Made by a program: the position numbers and the translations under genes. From JANQQN01 sp964519665 (GTDB lineage: Bacteria; Myxococcota; Kuafuiibacteriia; Kuafuiibacteriales; Kuafuiibacteriaceae), in assembly GCA_964519665.1 (NCBI GenBank), contig CAZFIV010000019.1:1-64000 (forward strand): DNA of 64,000 nt. Reading direction: 5' to 3'. Each line of letters opens with the position of its first letter. Position 1 is the stretch's first letter. Of the stretch, positions 34,965 to 43,989 are shown piece by piece. The notes under the pieces are model-generated. The model did no database searches. It was not told where the DNA came from and was given only the letters and a program-made list of their open reading frames with translations.

Positions 34965-36243
34965 ATGACTGGCGACAGTGGCCATCGTAGGGATGGACGA
35001 TTTCCCCCCGACCCACGCGAGACGGGCGCCTCTGAGGCCGACGACGTCGAGCGGCCAACATCTTCGGATGTTCAGGATCCGTGGGCGAGAGTAGGACGGC
35101 ACAAGCACAAGCGAACGCACGGCGTCGCGTCGCAAGTCGTCCCGGGCCAAGCAGCGAGCGGTGGCTTTGCCGGTCAACCCGGTCGACCTGGTGAACCTGA
35201 ACAAAGGGGCGCTTCGGCTCCGATGGGGGCGGGCAATGTCGCGCCCCAACCGCCTTCGGGTGGTCATGGTCCACACGGAGGGGGTTATGCCCAGCGCCCG
35301 GGCCCGTTTCCCGGGCCTGCGGGGCCGGCGCCCGGGCCTTACGGCGGGGTCGCCGCCGCGCCTTCCGCGGCGGCCGGCGCCGCACCCGGACCGTACGCCG
35401 GCAGCGCGCCCGGCGCTGCTCATCCGGGCGGCGGTTCACCGTACGGTGGACCGCCCGGCGGCGGCTACGCACCGGCGGGGGCTTCGAGCGGCCCGATGCC
35501 TGGCCCGTACGGTATGCCCGGCGGCGGCTACGCACCGGCGGGGGCTTCGAGCGGCCCGATGCCTGGCCCGCACGGTGCGCCCGGCGGCGGCTACGCACCG
35601 GCGGGGGCTTCGAGCGGTCCGATGCCTGGCCCGCACGGTGCGCCCGGCGGCGGCTACGCACCGGCGGGGGCTTNNNNNNNNNNNNNNNNNNNNNNNNNNN
35701 NNNNNNNNNNNNNNNNNNNNNNNNNNNNNNNNNNNNNNNNNNNNNNNNNNNNNNNNNNNNNNNNNNNNNNNNNCGATGCCTGGCCCGCACGGTGCGCCCG
35801 GCGGCGGCTACGCACCGGCGGGGGCTTCAAGCGGCCCGATGCCTGGCCCGTACGGTGCGCCCGGCGCATCCTACGGCGCGCCGTATCAGCAGCCGGCGCA
35901 GCCTGGCGCCATGACGGGCCCCCTCGGGCGGTTAGTGGTGCACACCGGGTTTTTCCCGCTGATGTGGCTTCTGTTCTTCGTGAATACCGTCATCACGATC
36001 AACGGCCAGCGTTCGGTGCGACCCTGGGGCTCCTCGGTCTTCGACCTGCCGGCGGGCGACTATCAGGTGAGCATAGCGTTCAACTACCTGTTCGGCCCGG
36101 CCGGCCCGGCGCGACGGACGGTTCGGATTCATCCGGGGCACGCGACCCGCCTCAGCTATTCAGCGCCCTGGTTGGTTTTTCTCGACGGCTCGATGAGAGA
36201 GTCGCCGCCCTATCCCGACCACCAGCTCCAGGCGCCTCGGTGA
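34965..36243 (+). CDS. Gly/Pro-repeat membrane protein interrupted by assembly gap
   Basis: Start 34965 (MTGDSGHRRD) has no other good candidate. The product has an acidic N-terminus (DDVERPTSSDVQDPWARVG), a Gly/Pro/Ala-rich region, then 21-residue repeats (GGGYAPAGASSGPMPGPHGAP). The frame is open on both sides of 100 Ns but in different phases, because 100 is not a multiple of three; it is one gene broken by the placeholder. After the repeats come a hydrophobic helix (GFFPLMWLLFFVNTVITIN) and a beta-rich domain (GDYQVSIAFNYLFGPAGPARRTVRI). The repeat is likely a flexible surface or cytoplasmic arm; function unknown. The histidine phosphatase gene starts seven bases after its stop. Confidence 0.7.
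35457..35862 (+). repeat. 63-bp tandem repeat (21-residue units)
   Basis: Units begin at 35457, 35520, 35583, 35646 and 35800, each encoding GGGYAPAGASSGPMPGP plus a four-residue variable end. Copies are nearly identical at DNA level, which explains the assembly failure. From the phase of the flanking copies the missing length should be 9 plus a multiple of 63 bases, a value that also restores the reading frame. Confidence 0.9.
35674..35773. other. Assembly gap (100 Ns)
   Basis: Exactly 100 Ns inside the tandem repeat; this is a scaffolding placeholder, not the true length. It puts the two halves of the Gly/Pro gene out of frame. Confidence 0.98.
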
Positions 36244-36250
36244 CCCGGTC

Positions 36251-36919
36251 ATGAGGGAGTACCGACAAACCCGATTTCAACGTCCGCCGGCGGCGACCGA
36301 GATCCTACTGATCCGTCATGGCGAGTCCGAGGCAGCGCGGGAGGGCGCGCCGTTTCCCTTGATCGACGGGCAGGGTGATCCGGCCCTGCATCCGAACGGT
36401 CGACAACAAGCGGAACGGATCGCCGCTCGTCTGCGTAGCGAGCCAATAGCGGCGGTCTACGCGACTTCGTTGCGCCGAACGGTCGAGACCGCGGCCCCTC
36501 TCTGTCGCGAGCTCGGTTTGACGCCCCAGGTGGAAGCTGGCCTGCGGGAGGTCCATCTCGGACAGTGGGAAGGCGGTGTGTTTCGAGCGAAAGCAGCCAA
36601 CCGGGATCCCTTGTACCTGCAGGTGTTTCGAGAGCAGCGGTGGGATCTCATTCCCGGGGCCGAATCGAGAGACTCGGTGCACCACCGCGTTCGCCAGAGC
36701 CTCGGCCGGATCGTGGCCCGCCACCCCGACCAGCTCGTAGTCGCCGTGGTGCACGGCGGAATCATCGGGCACATTTTGGCTTACGCGACGGAGTCGAAGC
36801 CGTTCGCCTTCATCGGCGCAGACAACGGCTCGATCAGCAGCATCGTGGTGGATGGAGGGCGGACCATCGTGCGCCGTTTCAACGACACGACCCATCTGAT
36901 GACCACCGGGTCCCCGTGA
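36251..36919 (+). CDS. Histidine phosphatase superfamily protein
   Basis: The 222-residue product has the catalytic RHG motif (LLIRHGES, about residues 19-26), a second-half HGG (VVAVVHGGIIGH), and the expected Arg and Glu residues (SLRRTVETA, LREVHLGQWEG), the arrangement of the phosphoglycerate-mutase-like/CobC/2-phosphoglycerate phosphatase group. It is cytosolic and dephosphorylates an unknown phosphoester or acts on a nucleotide sugar. It starts seven bases after the Gly/Pro-repeat gene and is convergent with the GNAT-nitrilase gene. Confidence 0.9.
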   Translation: MREYRQTRFQRPPAATEILLIRHGESEAAREGAPFPLIDGQGDPALHPNGRQQAERIAARLRSEPIAAVYATSLRRTVETAAPLCRELGLTPQVEAGLREVHLGQWEGGVFRAKAANRDPLYLQVFREQRWDLIPGAESRDSVHHRVRQSLGRIVARHPDQLVVAVVHGGIIGHILAYATESKPFAFIGADNGSISSIVVDGGRTIVRRFNDTTHLMTTGSP

Positions 36920-36935
36920 TGTGGCTCGGCCCGAA

Positions 36936-38552
36936 TTAGTGAGCGTGGTCGGGTTCGCCGGGCAGAGCGATGGGTGCGGCGTCGTCAGGGTTGAGGATCG
37001 CCTGGTCCTGCGGAAAGTGGGCCGAGAACTCGAACAGGTCGGGGCGACGGTCGAGTCGCTGGGTCACGCTTCCCGCCGACCGTGAGCGATAGAGATCCTT
37101 GATATCGAGGTCAGCGACCAGCATGGTCTCCACGTTGCTGTCGGCTTCGGCGTGAATGCCGTCCCTCGCAAACTCGAAGTCGCTCGGCGAGAGGATCGCC
37201 GCCTGCCCATAGTGAATGTCCATCGCTGGAACGCTCGGCAGATTGCCCACGATACCTGCCGTCACGACGAAGACCTGGTTTTCAATGGCCCGAGCGTGAG
37301 AGCAGTAGCGGACTCGCGCGTGCCCCTGTCGGTCATCGGTGCAGTAAGGAACGAAGATGATCTCCGCGCCCCGATCGGTGAGGTATCGGGCCGCTTCCGG
37401 GAATTCTGCATCGTAGCAGACGAGGACGCCGATCTTTGCTTTCGCGGTCGGAATCACGGCGAGCTCGCTTCCGCCTTCGATGCCCCAAAAACGCTTCTCC
37501 GAGGGTGTGATGTGGAGCTTGGGCTGGTAAACGACCCGACCATCCGGAAAGACGACCGGCGCGACATTGTACAACGTGCCCTCGCGTCGCATCGGATGGG
37601 TACCGCCGATGATGAACAGTCCGTAGCGTTCCGCGAGACCCTTCAGAAGGCCGATGTACCGGTCCTCGAGCTCGCTTAGTTCGGCGATACCGTCGCGGGC
37701 TGGAAGGTCCTTCATCGATTCCTGGGAAAGCAGCTGCATGCTCGTGAATTCTGGGAACACGACGAAGTCGGCTCGATACTCGGACGCCGATTCAACGAAA
37801 TAGGATATCTGCGCGGCAAACTCGTCGAAGCTCGTGACCTTTCGAACCTGATACTGGACGGCGGCGACCCGAACTTTCTGTTGGTCGGTACCGCTCGCCT
37901 GAAAATCGGGATTCATCCATTCGATAAATGTCGCGTGGTTCTTGCTCTGCGGGTCCTGGATATAGTTGCGCAGGACCCCGCGAGGGACGAAGCCCTCTCG
38001 CAGCTGGAAGCTGAGGACGAGGTCCTTGAGCTGCCCCTGTTCGACCAGGCGTACGTATTGTTCGGGGGTCATCTCGTTCGCGTAGGGAGCATAGCCATGA
38101 ATTCGGCCCCCGCAGACGATGCGCCGCAGGTTGAGCTGCCGGCACAATCGACGTCGCTCCTCGTAGAGGCGGTGGCCGATCCCGGTCCCTCGCCACTTTG
38201 GATGGACGTACACGTCCGCTCCGTAGAGGGTGTCCCCCTCGGGGGCATGGTTGTGGAAGTACCCGCCGTCCGTGATGCCTGCGTAGGTATGAGATCGGTA
38301 CGGATCGGCGCCGAGGTCGACGATCAGGGTGGCGATCGCCCCGACCAGCTGGCCCTCGACCTCGATGACAATCTGGCCTTCCGGAAAGACGCGTTGGTGG
38401 TTGATCAGGTGCGCCTTCTTCCAGACGACGTCCTGTTCGGCCATCGAGGGGAAGCACTCTTTGTTGAGCTGAACCAGGGTCGGGACGTCTTCAAGGGTGG
38501 CCAGCCGGGTCCGTCCTCGACCCTGGGGCGTGTCAAACGCGCTGAGTTCCAT
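36936..38552 (-). CDS. GNAT acetyltransferase - nitrilase fusion
   Basis: Start 38552 (MELSAFDTPQG) is preferred. The 538-residue product has an N-terminal GNAT domain (about 15-215; LYGADVYVHPKWRGTGIGHRLYEERR in pieces, with the acetyl-CoA-binding RGTGIG) and a C-terminal carbon-nitrogen hydrolase domain (about 225-510). The nitrilase triad is intact: Glu268 in FPEFTS, Lys345 in YQPKLH and Cys379 in VLVCYDAEF. Fused GNAT-nitrilase proteins are known but poorly characterised; they probably transfer an acyl group and hydrolyse a C-N bond in the same small-molecule pathway. A link to the ATP-grasp ligase cluster 11 kb downstream is possible but not shown. Confidence 0.92.
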   Translation of the reverse strand: MELSAFDTPQGRGRTRLATLEDVPTLVQLNKECFPSMAEQDVVWKKAHLINHQRVFPEGQIVIEVEGQLVGAIATLIVDLGADPYRSHTYAGITDGGYFHNHAPEGDTLYGADVYVHPKWRGTGIGHRLYEERRRLCRQLNLRRIVCGGRIHGYAPYANEMTPEQYVRLVEQGQLKDLVLSFQLREGFVPRGVLRNYIQDPQSKNHATFIEWMNPDFQASGTDQQKVRVAAVQYQVRKVTSFDEFAAQISYFVESASEYRADFVVFPEFTSMQLLSQESMKDLPARDGIAELSELEDRYIGLLKGLAERYGLFIIGGTHPMRREGTLYNVAPVVFPDGRVVYQPKLHITPSEKRFWGIEGGSELAVIPTAKAKIGVLVCYDAEFPEAARYLTDRGAEIIFVPYCTDDRQGHARVRYCSHARAIENQVFVVTAGIVGNLPSVPAMDIHYGQAAILSPSDFEFARDGIHAEADSNVETMLVADLDIKDLYRSRSAGSVTQRLDRRPDLFEFSAHFPQDQAILNPDDAAPIALPGEPDHAH

Positions 38553-38680
38553 GCGCTCACCATCGGTTTCGGCGGCGACGCACGTCAACACTGCGCCGAC
38601 GGGTCGAAGATACCGAAGCAGCGTCAATGGTCCGGTTCGAGGCCCGCAGGCGGAGCCTATAAAGATTTCGAACAGGGCGA

Positions 38681-40408
38681 CTAGGCTTTTTCCTCTGTCT
38701 CGATGAAGGGAATATCACGGGGTTCCAGATCGGGCGGATACGCCCCCGACGATTCCGTCAACTTGGGCGGAATAGGAGCGCCCGGCTCGAGGACATGGAC
38801 GTTGTGCCTCCGATCTTCTCCCCCGACCCGAACCGTGCTCGGCTTCCAGATTTCGTCTTCGCCCTCGCCGCCGTCGTATGAATTAGCACCCTCGTTATCG
38901 ACCAGAACGTCGTCGTCGGCACCACCCAAGAGGTCATCGTCCCCCAGGCCGCCGAAGAGGTAGTCGATACCGTCGCCCCCTCGGATGGTGTCGTTGCCTT
39001 CGCCGCCGTACAGGCGGTCATCTTCATCACCGCCCTCGATTTCGTCGTTGCCCGCCTCGCCAAAGATGACGTCGTCGCCCGCGCCGCCGATCAGCTCGTC
39101 GTCTCCGGCTCCGCCTCGAATGTAGTCTCGGCTATCACCACCGACCACGAGGTCGTCGCCGTCGCCGGCGTCGATCTGGTTCCGTCCACTGCGGCCGTAG
39201 ATGCGATCGTCGCCGGCCCCGCCGAGGATGAAGCTTCGGCCCCCGCCGCCCACGATGATGTCGTCGCCTTCACCCCCGTCGAGGTGGTGATTCTGGGTGA
39301 CTTCGGGGGCCACCCAGATTTGGTCATTTCCTTTACCGGCCCGAATCGTCAGGTTTTCGGCCTGCTTCGCGGTGAGGCGGTAGCTTTCTCCATTGATCGT
39401 GACGATCACGCCCTGACGACCGCGCTCGTCTGTCTCGCTGTCAGGATCGACGTCGACGGTGATGACGTCATCCTCATTGGTACCAACGACGACGACTTCG
39501 CCGTTGCGGCCGACGACGACGCTGCCCTTGGGTCCGGTCACCCACGTGGTTCCGCGCTCTTCTACCGTGTACTCGGTCAGGTCTTGAATCTCCTCGGCCA
39601 TCTCGGCGGGTCGAGCCGGAATCGTTCTTCGAGCGGGGTCGCGGCGATCCTCACGGGACCGCTCCGAGCCGTCTGCGGGTCCGTCGTCCCTGTCTTCATG
39701 GCCGGGAGGGGTCTCACCGTCGTCATCGGTCTGCGAGGTCGTCGTTATGCCCAACTCCCGCGCCATACCCTCGACGAGGGCCTCCGCATCAGCTTGGGGA
39801 TTCTCTCCGTCATAGCCGTCGGTCTGTTGGATGATACCGGCGAGACGGCGGGTGAATTCGGCTCGGCGTTCCGGGTCTCGAAGCGCGGCCGCCACCGCCT
39901 CCCCTTCCGCCCCCAACCCGCGAATGAAGTCCGCACCTCTATTTTGAAGATACGCCTCACGCTCTCCGGAGAGAGTCGGAGCGTTCTGAAAGATGCCTCG
40001 AAACCAGTCGGCGATCCGCTGCCAGAAGTTCGGCCGTCCCGGCGTATCCTGCGCGAGGGTCTGCGTCACGCCGATGGCGCCGTCCACGGCTTCGCGATCG
40101 GCTTGCTGGGGCCTGAAGACCGCGTCGGTGAGCTCCGCAATCTTCTGCAGATGTGGATTGTCGTGCTCAATGGTGGCCGGGTCGTCGGACTCGATGCGCT
40201 CGAGGGTTTCCGCGCGGGCGATCGCGGTGTAAAGGGCGTCCCACTCGGCGCCTTCGATCGTGTCATGGCCATCTTCGCCCGCTTGTTGCTGGTTGGCGCT
40301 CCGTGCGAGCCGATACAGCTCCGGGTTGGTATCCTGGAGCTGCCGCCAGTTCATCTGCTTGCCGTCGACGGCATCCAAGAACCGTCGTTTGCTGATTGCG
40401 CTTGTCAC
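38681..40408 (-). CDS. RTX-repeat (calcium-binding) protein
   Basis: This encodes 575 residues. Residues 1-270 are helical and acidic and contain no signal peptide. Residues 355-522 contain 16-18 Gly-Asp nonapeptides of the RTX type (GGAGDDELI, GGEGNDTIR) that bind calcium in a beta-roll and usually mark proteins secreted by type 1 systems. There is no T1SS ABC transporter, membrane-fusion protein or TolC in the window. The C-terminal 55 residues (PSTVRVGG to EEKA) would be the secretion signal region. The strong nearby antisense frames are shadows. A function other than calcium binding is not indicated. Confidence 0.85.
   Translation of the reverse strand: MTSAISKRRFLDAVDGKQMNWRQLQDTNPELYRLARSANQQQAGEDGHDTIEGAEWDALYTAIARAETLERIESDDPATIEHDNPHLQKIAELTDAVFRPQQADREAVDGAIGVTQTLAQDTPGRPNFWQRIADWFRGIFQNAPTLSGEREAYLQNRGADFIRGLGAEGEAVAAALRDPERRAEFTRRLAGIIQQTDGYDGENPQADAEALVEGMARELGITTTSQTDDDGETPPGHEDRDDGPADGSERSREDRRDPARRTIPARPAEMAEEIQDLTEYTVEERGTTWVTGPKGSVVVGRNGEVVVVGTNEDDVITVDVDPDSETDERGRQGVIVTINGESYRLTAKQAENLTIRAGKGNDQIWVAPEVTQNHHLDGGEGDDIIVGGGGRSFILGGAGDDRIYGRSGRNQIDAGDGDDLVVGGDSRDYIRGGAGDDELIGGAGDDVIFGEAGNDEIEGGDEDDRLYGGEGNDTIRGGDGIDYLFGGLGDDDLLGGADDDVLVDNEGANSYDGGEGEDEIWKPSTVRVGGEDRRHNVHVLEPGAPIPPKLTESSGAYPPDLEPRDIPFIETEEKA
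38843..39346 (-). repeat. RTX nonapeptide array
   Basis: About 16-18 Gly-rich nonapeptides GGxGxDxUx (for example GGAGDDVIF) encoded without strict DNA identity; calcium ions would be bound by the Asp residues. The first units are degenerate (AGKGNDQIW, GGGGRSFIL). Confidence 0.85.
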
Positions 40409-40794
40409 AACTCACCGCAATCCAAAGGTTGTGCCAGCGCTCCGGAGGCTCTGCTTTACATGGCCGCGAAAGGGTACCGAGCGACGCCGTTCCTAAGGAT
40501 GGAGGGTTTGGGCCCGCCCGGAGCGAGATGCAGCGGTTGCGCGACCGGCGGCTGCAAACGCTGCGCTTCAGGCATTCACTCGCTTACAACCGCCTGAAAC
40601 CATTAGCTCACCGACCCGGACCGGCAAGCGCCCGCCGGGCGGCACCGGAGGAGCCGCTCGCGGACGATGACATCACAGGGGGTCTGGGATGCACGGTCGT
40701 GTGGCACCCAATCTCGACCAGGTGACGCCAATCGGGAGATGCTCCGGTGGCCTGGCCGTCGAGAGCAACACCGGCAGGTCGGCCAACGCGATGC
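40409..40794. other. Intergenic region with two hairpins
   Basis: This 386 bp region between the SDR stop and the RTX start has no ORF I support. GCAGCGGTTGC at 40530-40540 pairs with GCAAACGCTGC at 40554-40564 with one mismatch, loop 13; next, TTCAGGC 40567-40573 pairs with GCCTGAA 40592-40598, loop 18. The two hairpins in series lie about 120-190 bases upstream of the RTX start on the minus strand and may be a terminator, a leader or a small RNA. Confidence 0.4.
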
Positions 40795-41619
40795 TCATGA
40801 GCGTGGTTCCGGCAGCGCTTTGCCTTCCTCGACCTTCCGTAGTGCTTTGCGGTACTGGGCGGCCACCTGACCGACGATGAAGCGCTGAGGGAGCAGTCGG
40901 ACAAAGTATCCGCCGAATCGATTCACCAGGCCGGGGGCGCGAAGATAGCGACGCCGTCGAAACGCGTCGACCGCATCCCGCGCACACGGGTCGACGGGCA
41001 TCAACCAACTTTTGAGTGGAACGAAGCGCTCACCGGAGGTCATCTCGGTTTGAATGCCGCCCGGCACAAACGTAGTCATCGAGACTTTGCGACCCTTGAG
41101 CTCATGATGCAGGCCGGTGCCGTAGTTCACCAGGAACGCTTTCGTACCCGAGTACGCGGTCTGGTACGGCACCGGCGTCAAACCGGCCATACTCGAAACA
41201 ATCATGATGCCGCCGTGCTCGCCGCTGGCCTCGATGTGGGGGATGAGCTTCGTCGTCAACCGAACGACCGCCGTGACGTTGGTGGCGAGCATCTGTTCGA
41301 AGCGGTCCCAGCTCAACTCTTCATACCGGCCGAAGTGGGTGACGCCCGCGTTCAGAACCGCCCCGTAGAGCGTGCGCCCGGCCGTGGCTTCTTCGAACGC
41401 GCGGTCGACCTGGTCGAGCTTCGAGAGGTCAGCCACGACGATCGCCGTCTCGACCTTTGATTCTTCTAAAGATGCGGCGAGGGCTTCGAGGCGGTCGCGG
41501 CGGCGAGCCACGAGTACGACCTTCGCGCCGTGGGTCTTGCCCAGGAGTTCAGCGATGTGAAGTCCGAGACCCGACGACGCGCCGGTGACCAAAACCCACT
41601 TGTTTCGGAAGTTCATCAT
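40795..41619 (-). CDS. Short-chain dehydrogenase/reductase
   Basis: The 274-residue protein has the classical SDR features: TGASSGLG near residues 12-19, LNAG near 89-92, Ser143, and YSGTK with catalytic Tyr156 and Lys160. The C-terminal 80 residues contain a hydrophobic segment (NRFGGYFVRLLPQRFIVGQVAAQY), seen in SDRs acting on lipids or sterols and possibly membrane associated. It would oxidise or reduce an alcohol/ketone with NAD(P). It lies 20 bp downstream of the TPR gene on the same strand. Confidence 0.9.
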   Translation of the reverse strand: MMNFRNKWVLVTGASSGLGLHIAELLGKTHGAKVVLVARRRDRLEALAASLEESKVETAIVVADLSKLDQVDRAFEEATAGRTLYGAVLNAGVTHFGRYEELSWDRFEQMLATNVTAVVRLTTKLIPHIEASGEHGGIMIVSSMAGLTPVPYQTAYSGTKAFLVNYGTGLHHELKGRKVSMTTFVPGGIQTEMTSGERFVPLKSWLMPVDPCARDAVDAFRRRRYLRAPGLVNRFGGYFVRLLPQRFIVGQVAAQYRKALRKVEEGKALPEPRS

Positions 41620-41639
41620 CGCTGGCTATCTCGATCCGT

Positions 41640-43139
41640 TCAGTTGTATCCGCCGGCCCGAAGACCCTGCCGTAGCTGAGCGAGCGCCTGATGGAGGACC
41701 CGATCCAGGAGTTCGAGCTCGGCTCGCGTGGCTTCCCGGGCCAGCTGGACACTCAGGTTCATGTTCTGCTGCTCATCCAGTTGCACGGATACCGATCGTA
41801 GGAGGCCCTCGGGGAGATGAGGTCGAGCGATGGCCGCGAGGGATTGCGACAACGCGAAATCCATCGAGCCACACCCGCACGAGCCGCCTTGTTCGATCGC
41901 GTTCAAGTGGCTGCGGCCAATGAGCGCGTCGGGATGCGACGGCGGGAGCAACCGCAGCGCTTCTTGCAGCTTGGCCTTGGCGGTTTCGAGGGCGCCATTG
42001 TGCTGCACATGAATGCCCTCCGCCAGCAGGCTGCGACCGAGGGTCTCGGCGTCGTCGGAGTGACGCGCCGCCGCCGTTGCGTCCGCGAAAACCGACGCTG
42101 CCTCCGGTCGCTGCTGCTCGGCCAAGAACAAGGCGAAGTTGCGGAGCACCGACGACCGCTTCGCGGCGTCGCCCAGCTCGTTGGCGCGGTCGATGGCTTG
42201 TCGATAGAGCTCCTCGGCCTCCGAAGGCTGCCCCGTTTCGCTCTTGGTGAGGGCCAGCGCGAGCAAGGCGTCGACCCCGCGGGCCGGCTGGCCTTGGACC
42301 TCGAACGCGCTCACCAGCCAGCGATACGCACCTTCTCGGGCTTCGTGAAGGTCGCCCTGGCGAGCGACATCCGCCATAGCGGCGACCACATGAACGACCA
42401 TCGGCGCGTCTAGCCCTCGGCGCTCCACGACGAAGTGTCGAAGCTTGGCGAGGACACTGAAGTACTTCGCGGGATCGAGGGTTCGGCCGGCTCGCTCGAG
42501 CGCCGTGTGCACCATGGCATCGAAGAGCTCGTCGGGTAGGCCTGAGCTCTGCGCAAACGCGCCTTCGCGTCCGGTCGCGGCCAGGATCTCCGCGCGAAGG
42601 GCCAACGTTTCGGCCACTCGGTGGTGTCCAGCGTCCCAGAGAATCCTGAGCGCCTGATCCGCGGCCTGCAGGGCCTCTTCGAATTTACCACGCGCGAGGA
42701 GGGCGTCGGCTAGCGATTCGAGGCCATAGGCGATGCCGGGATGATCGGCCGGATAGAAACGAGCACGCTCGGCGGCGCCTCGCTGAAGCGTGGACTCGGC
42801 CTCCTCCAAACGCCCCGCGCGCAAGAGGAGCTCGCCCAAGTTCATGATGTACGTGAGGCGGTCCTTCTGGGCGGTGTCGTCTCCGTTGGCCTCGACATCG
42901 CAGGCGCTCCGCATCGCGTCGATGCCTCGACTCAAGTCGCCGCAGGCCAGGATGACGCAGGCCAGCTCGTACAACGCGGCAGCATGGCCGGGGCTGTTGA
43001 CGCCAGACGAATCCCCCGCGACCTGCGCGGCCTCGACCATCATGGATTCCGCCGCGACCCCCTGACCCTCGCGGACCAGCGCGAGGGCGCGGTTCATCGA
43101 TTCGGATGGTTCGCTGCTCACACCCAACCCGTAGCACAT
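41640..43139 (-). CDS. TPR-repeat protein
   Basis: This encodes 499 residues of mostly helix-turn-helix TPRs, for example RAGRLEEAESTLQRGAAERARF in part, GKFEEALQAADQALRIL and GALETAKAKLQEALRLL. A short segment CGCGSMDFALSQ near residue 420 interrupts it, and the last 80 residues are Gln/Leu-rich and helical (ARPHLPEGLLRSVSVQLDEQQ; RAELELLDRVLHQALAQL). There is no signal peptide, so it is cytosolic. TPRs mediate protein binding; partner unknown. The start at 43139 is preceded by AGG about six bases upstream. Confidence 0.8.
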   Translation of the reverse strand: MCYGLGVSSEPSESMNRALALVREGQGVAAESMMVEAAQVAGDSSGVNSPGHAAALYELACVILACGDLSRGIDAMRSACDVEANGDDTAQKDRLTYIMNLGELLLRAGRLEEAESTLQRGAAERARFYPADHPGIAYGLESLADALLARGKFEEALQAADQALRILWDAGHHRVAETLALRAEILAATGREGAFAQSSGLPDELFDAMVHTALERAGRTLDPAKYFSVLAKLRHFVVERRGLDAPMVVHVVAAMADVARQGDLHEAREGAYRWLVSAFEVQGQPARGVDALLALALTKSETGQPSEAEELYRQAIDRANELGDAAKRSSVLRNFALFLAEQQRPEAASVFADATAAARHSDDAETLGRSLLAEGIHVQHNGALETAKAKLQEALRLLPPSHPDALIGRSHLNAIEQGGSCGCGSMDFALSQSLAAIARPHLPEGLLRSVSVQLDEQQNMNLSVQLAREATRAELELLDRVLHQALAQLRQGLRAGGYN

Positions 43140-43163
43140 GAAGGCCTCGAGTTCAGGCCGAGC

Positions 43164-43907
43164 TCACTTCGGTCGGCACATCGACGGCCAGCCCTCGACC
43201 ATTGCGTCGACGGTTCGTTGGTCGTCGGCGCACTGGGGGGTGAACGCGTAGAAGAGGGTCCCTCCCTTGATGCGATTGAGCACTTCCGGGGCCTTCTGCG
43301 ATGTGAAGGCCGGACACCCGTAAGAGCGGCCCATGATGGCCTGAACGTCGTTGTACCAGGCGCCGTGCATGACGATCCCGCGGGTTCGTGCGTGCTCGTT
43401 GAGGCCCGGGCTCAGGCCATCGAGTCGAAGACCGTTGAAGCGCTGCCGGTCGTCGAGAAAAGGCCATTCACGCACTCGCCGCCCCCGGAACCGACGGAAT
43501 CCGGTGTGCTTTCGAGACCGGTAGAGCTCCGCCGTCCTGAAGAACCCAGGTCGGGTCATGCCCCGCCGATTACCCTTGTAGTGACACCGATCAAGCATGC
43601 CGTCGTGGTTCGGATCACCCCATCGCACCCGCCCTTGATGGCCGGAGCCGTGGGAGACTTTTTCGACGATCACGACCCCGGTTTCGAGGTTCAGCATATA
43701 AAAGCGGGGCCGGTTCGATCGCTGGCCGTAATCGGCGATCGAGACCCAGTCGTGGCGCGGAAAGACCCGCTGATGCTCGCGGAAAAAAGAGAGCACTTGC
43801 CGAAGCGGCTTCGCGGGAACGCCCGCGCGACGAAACGCTTCGAAGTGCGTGCAAGGGTCAACGCCCGAAGCGCTCAAGAGGGTCAAGCCAATCAGGTCGA
43901 ACGTCAT
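43164..43907 (-). CDS. L,D-transpeptidase-like protein (YkuD_2 type)
   Basis: The start is uncertain: GTG 43949 or ATG 43907; the latter places a short signal (MTFDLIGLTLLSASG) at the N-terminus. The 247-residue product matches the murein L,D-transpeptidase catalytic-like family (PF13645): YMLNLETGVV, KVSHGSGHQG, then GIVMHGAWYN with His181 and GRSYGCPAF with Cys198. It may form 3-3 peptidoglycan cross-links or attach a protein to the wall in the periplasm. Two extra Cys residues and an HGSG motif are family traits. It lies between the TPR gene (24 bp) and the chemoreceptor-like gene. Confidence 0.85.
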   Translation of the reverse strand: MTFDLIGLTLLSASGVDPCTHFEAFRRAGVPAKPLRQVLSFFREHQRVFPRHDWVSIADYGQRSNRPRFYMLNLETGVVIVEKVSHGSGHQGRVRWGDPNHDGMLDRCHYKGNRRGMTRPGFFRTAELYRSRKHTGFRRFRGRRVREWPFLDDRQRFNGLRLDGLSPGLNEHARTRGIVMHGAWYNDVQAIMGRSYGCPAFTSQKAPEVLNRIKGGTLFYAFTPQCADDQRTVDAMVEGWPSMCRPK

Positions 43908-43989
43908 GGGCCGAACGGCACTGTAGCTCGGTCCCGACCCTACGGCCACCGTGAGGGCGCCAACCGTGCCCGGCGCCGAAATCCGTTCT

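Noticed and set aside
33874..35790. Enoyl-CoA hydratase extended to 638 residues across the gap
   Set aside because: The extra part is Arg-rich antisense of the tandem repeat; Met 34773 has a good ribosome binding site.
35457..35862. Possible CRISPR array
   Set aside because: The repeats are contiguous, in frame and without spacers; they encode a protein repeat.
39284..40597. Plus-strand ORF of 437 residues
   Set aside because: Antisense to the RTX gene, whose repeats create long open frames.
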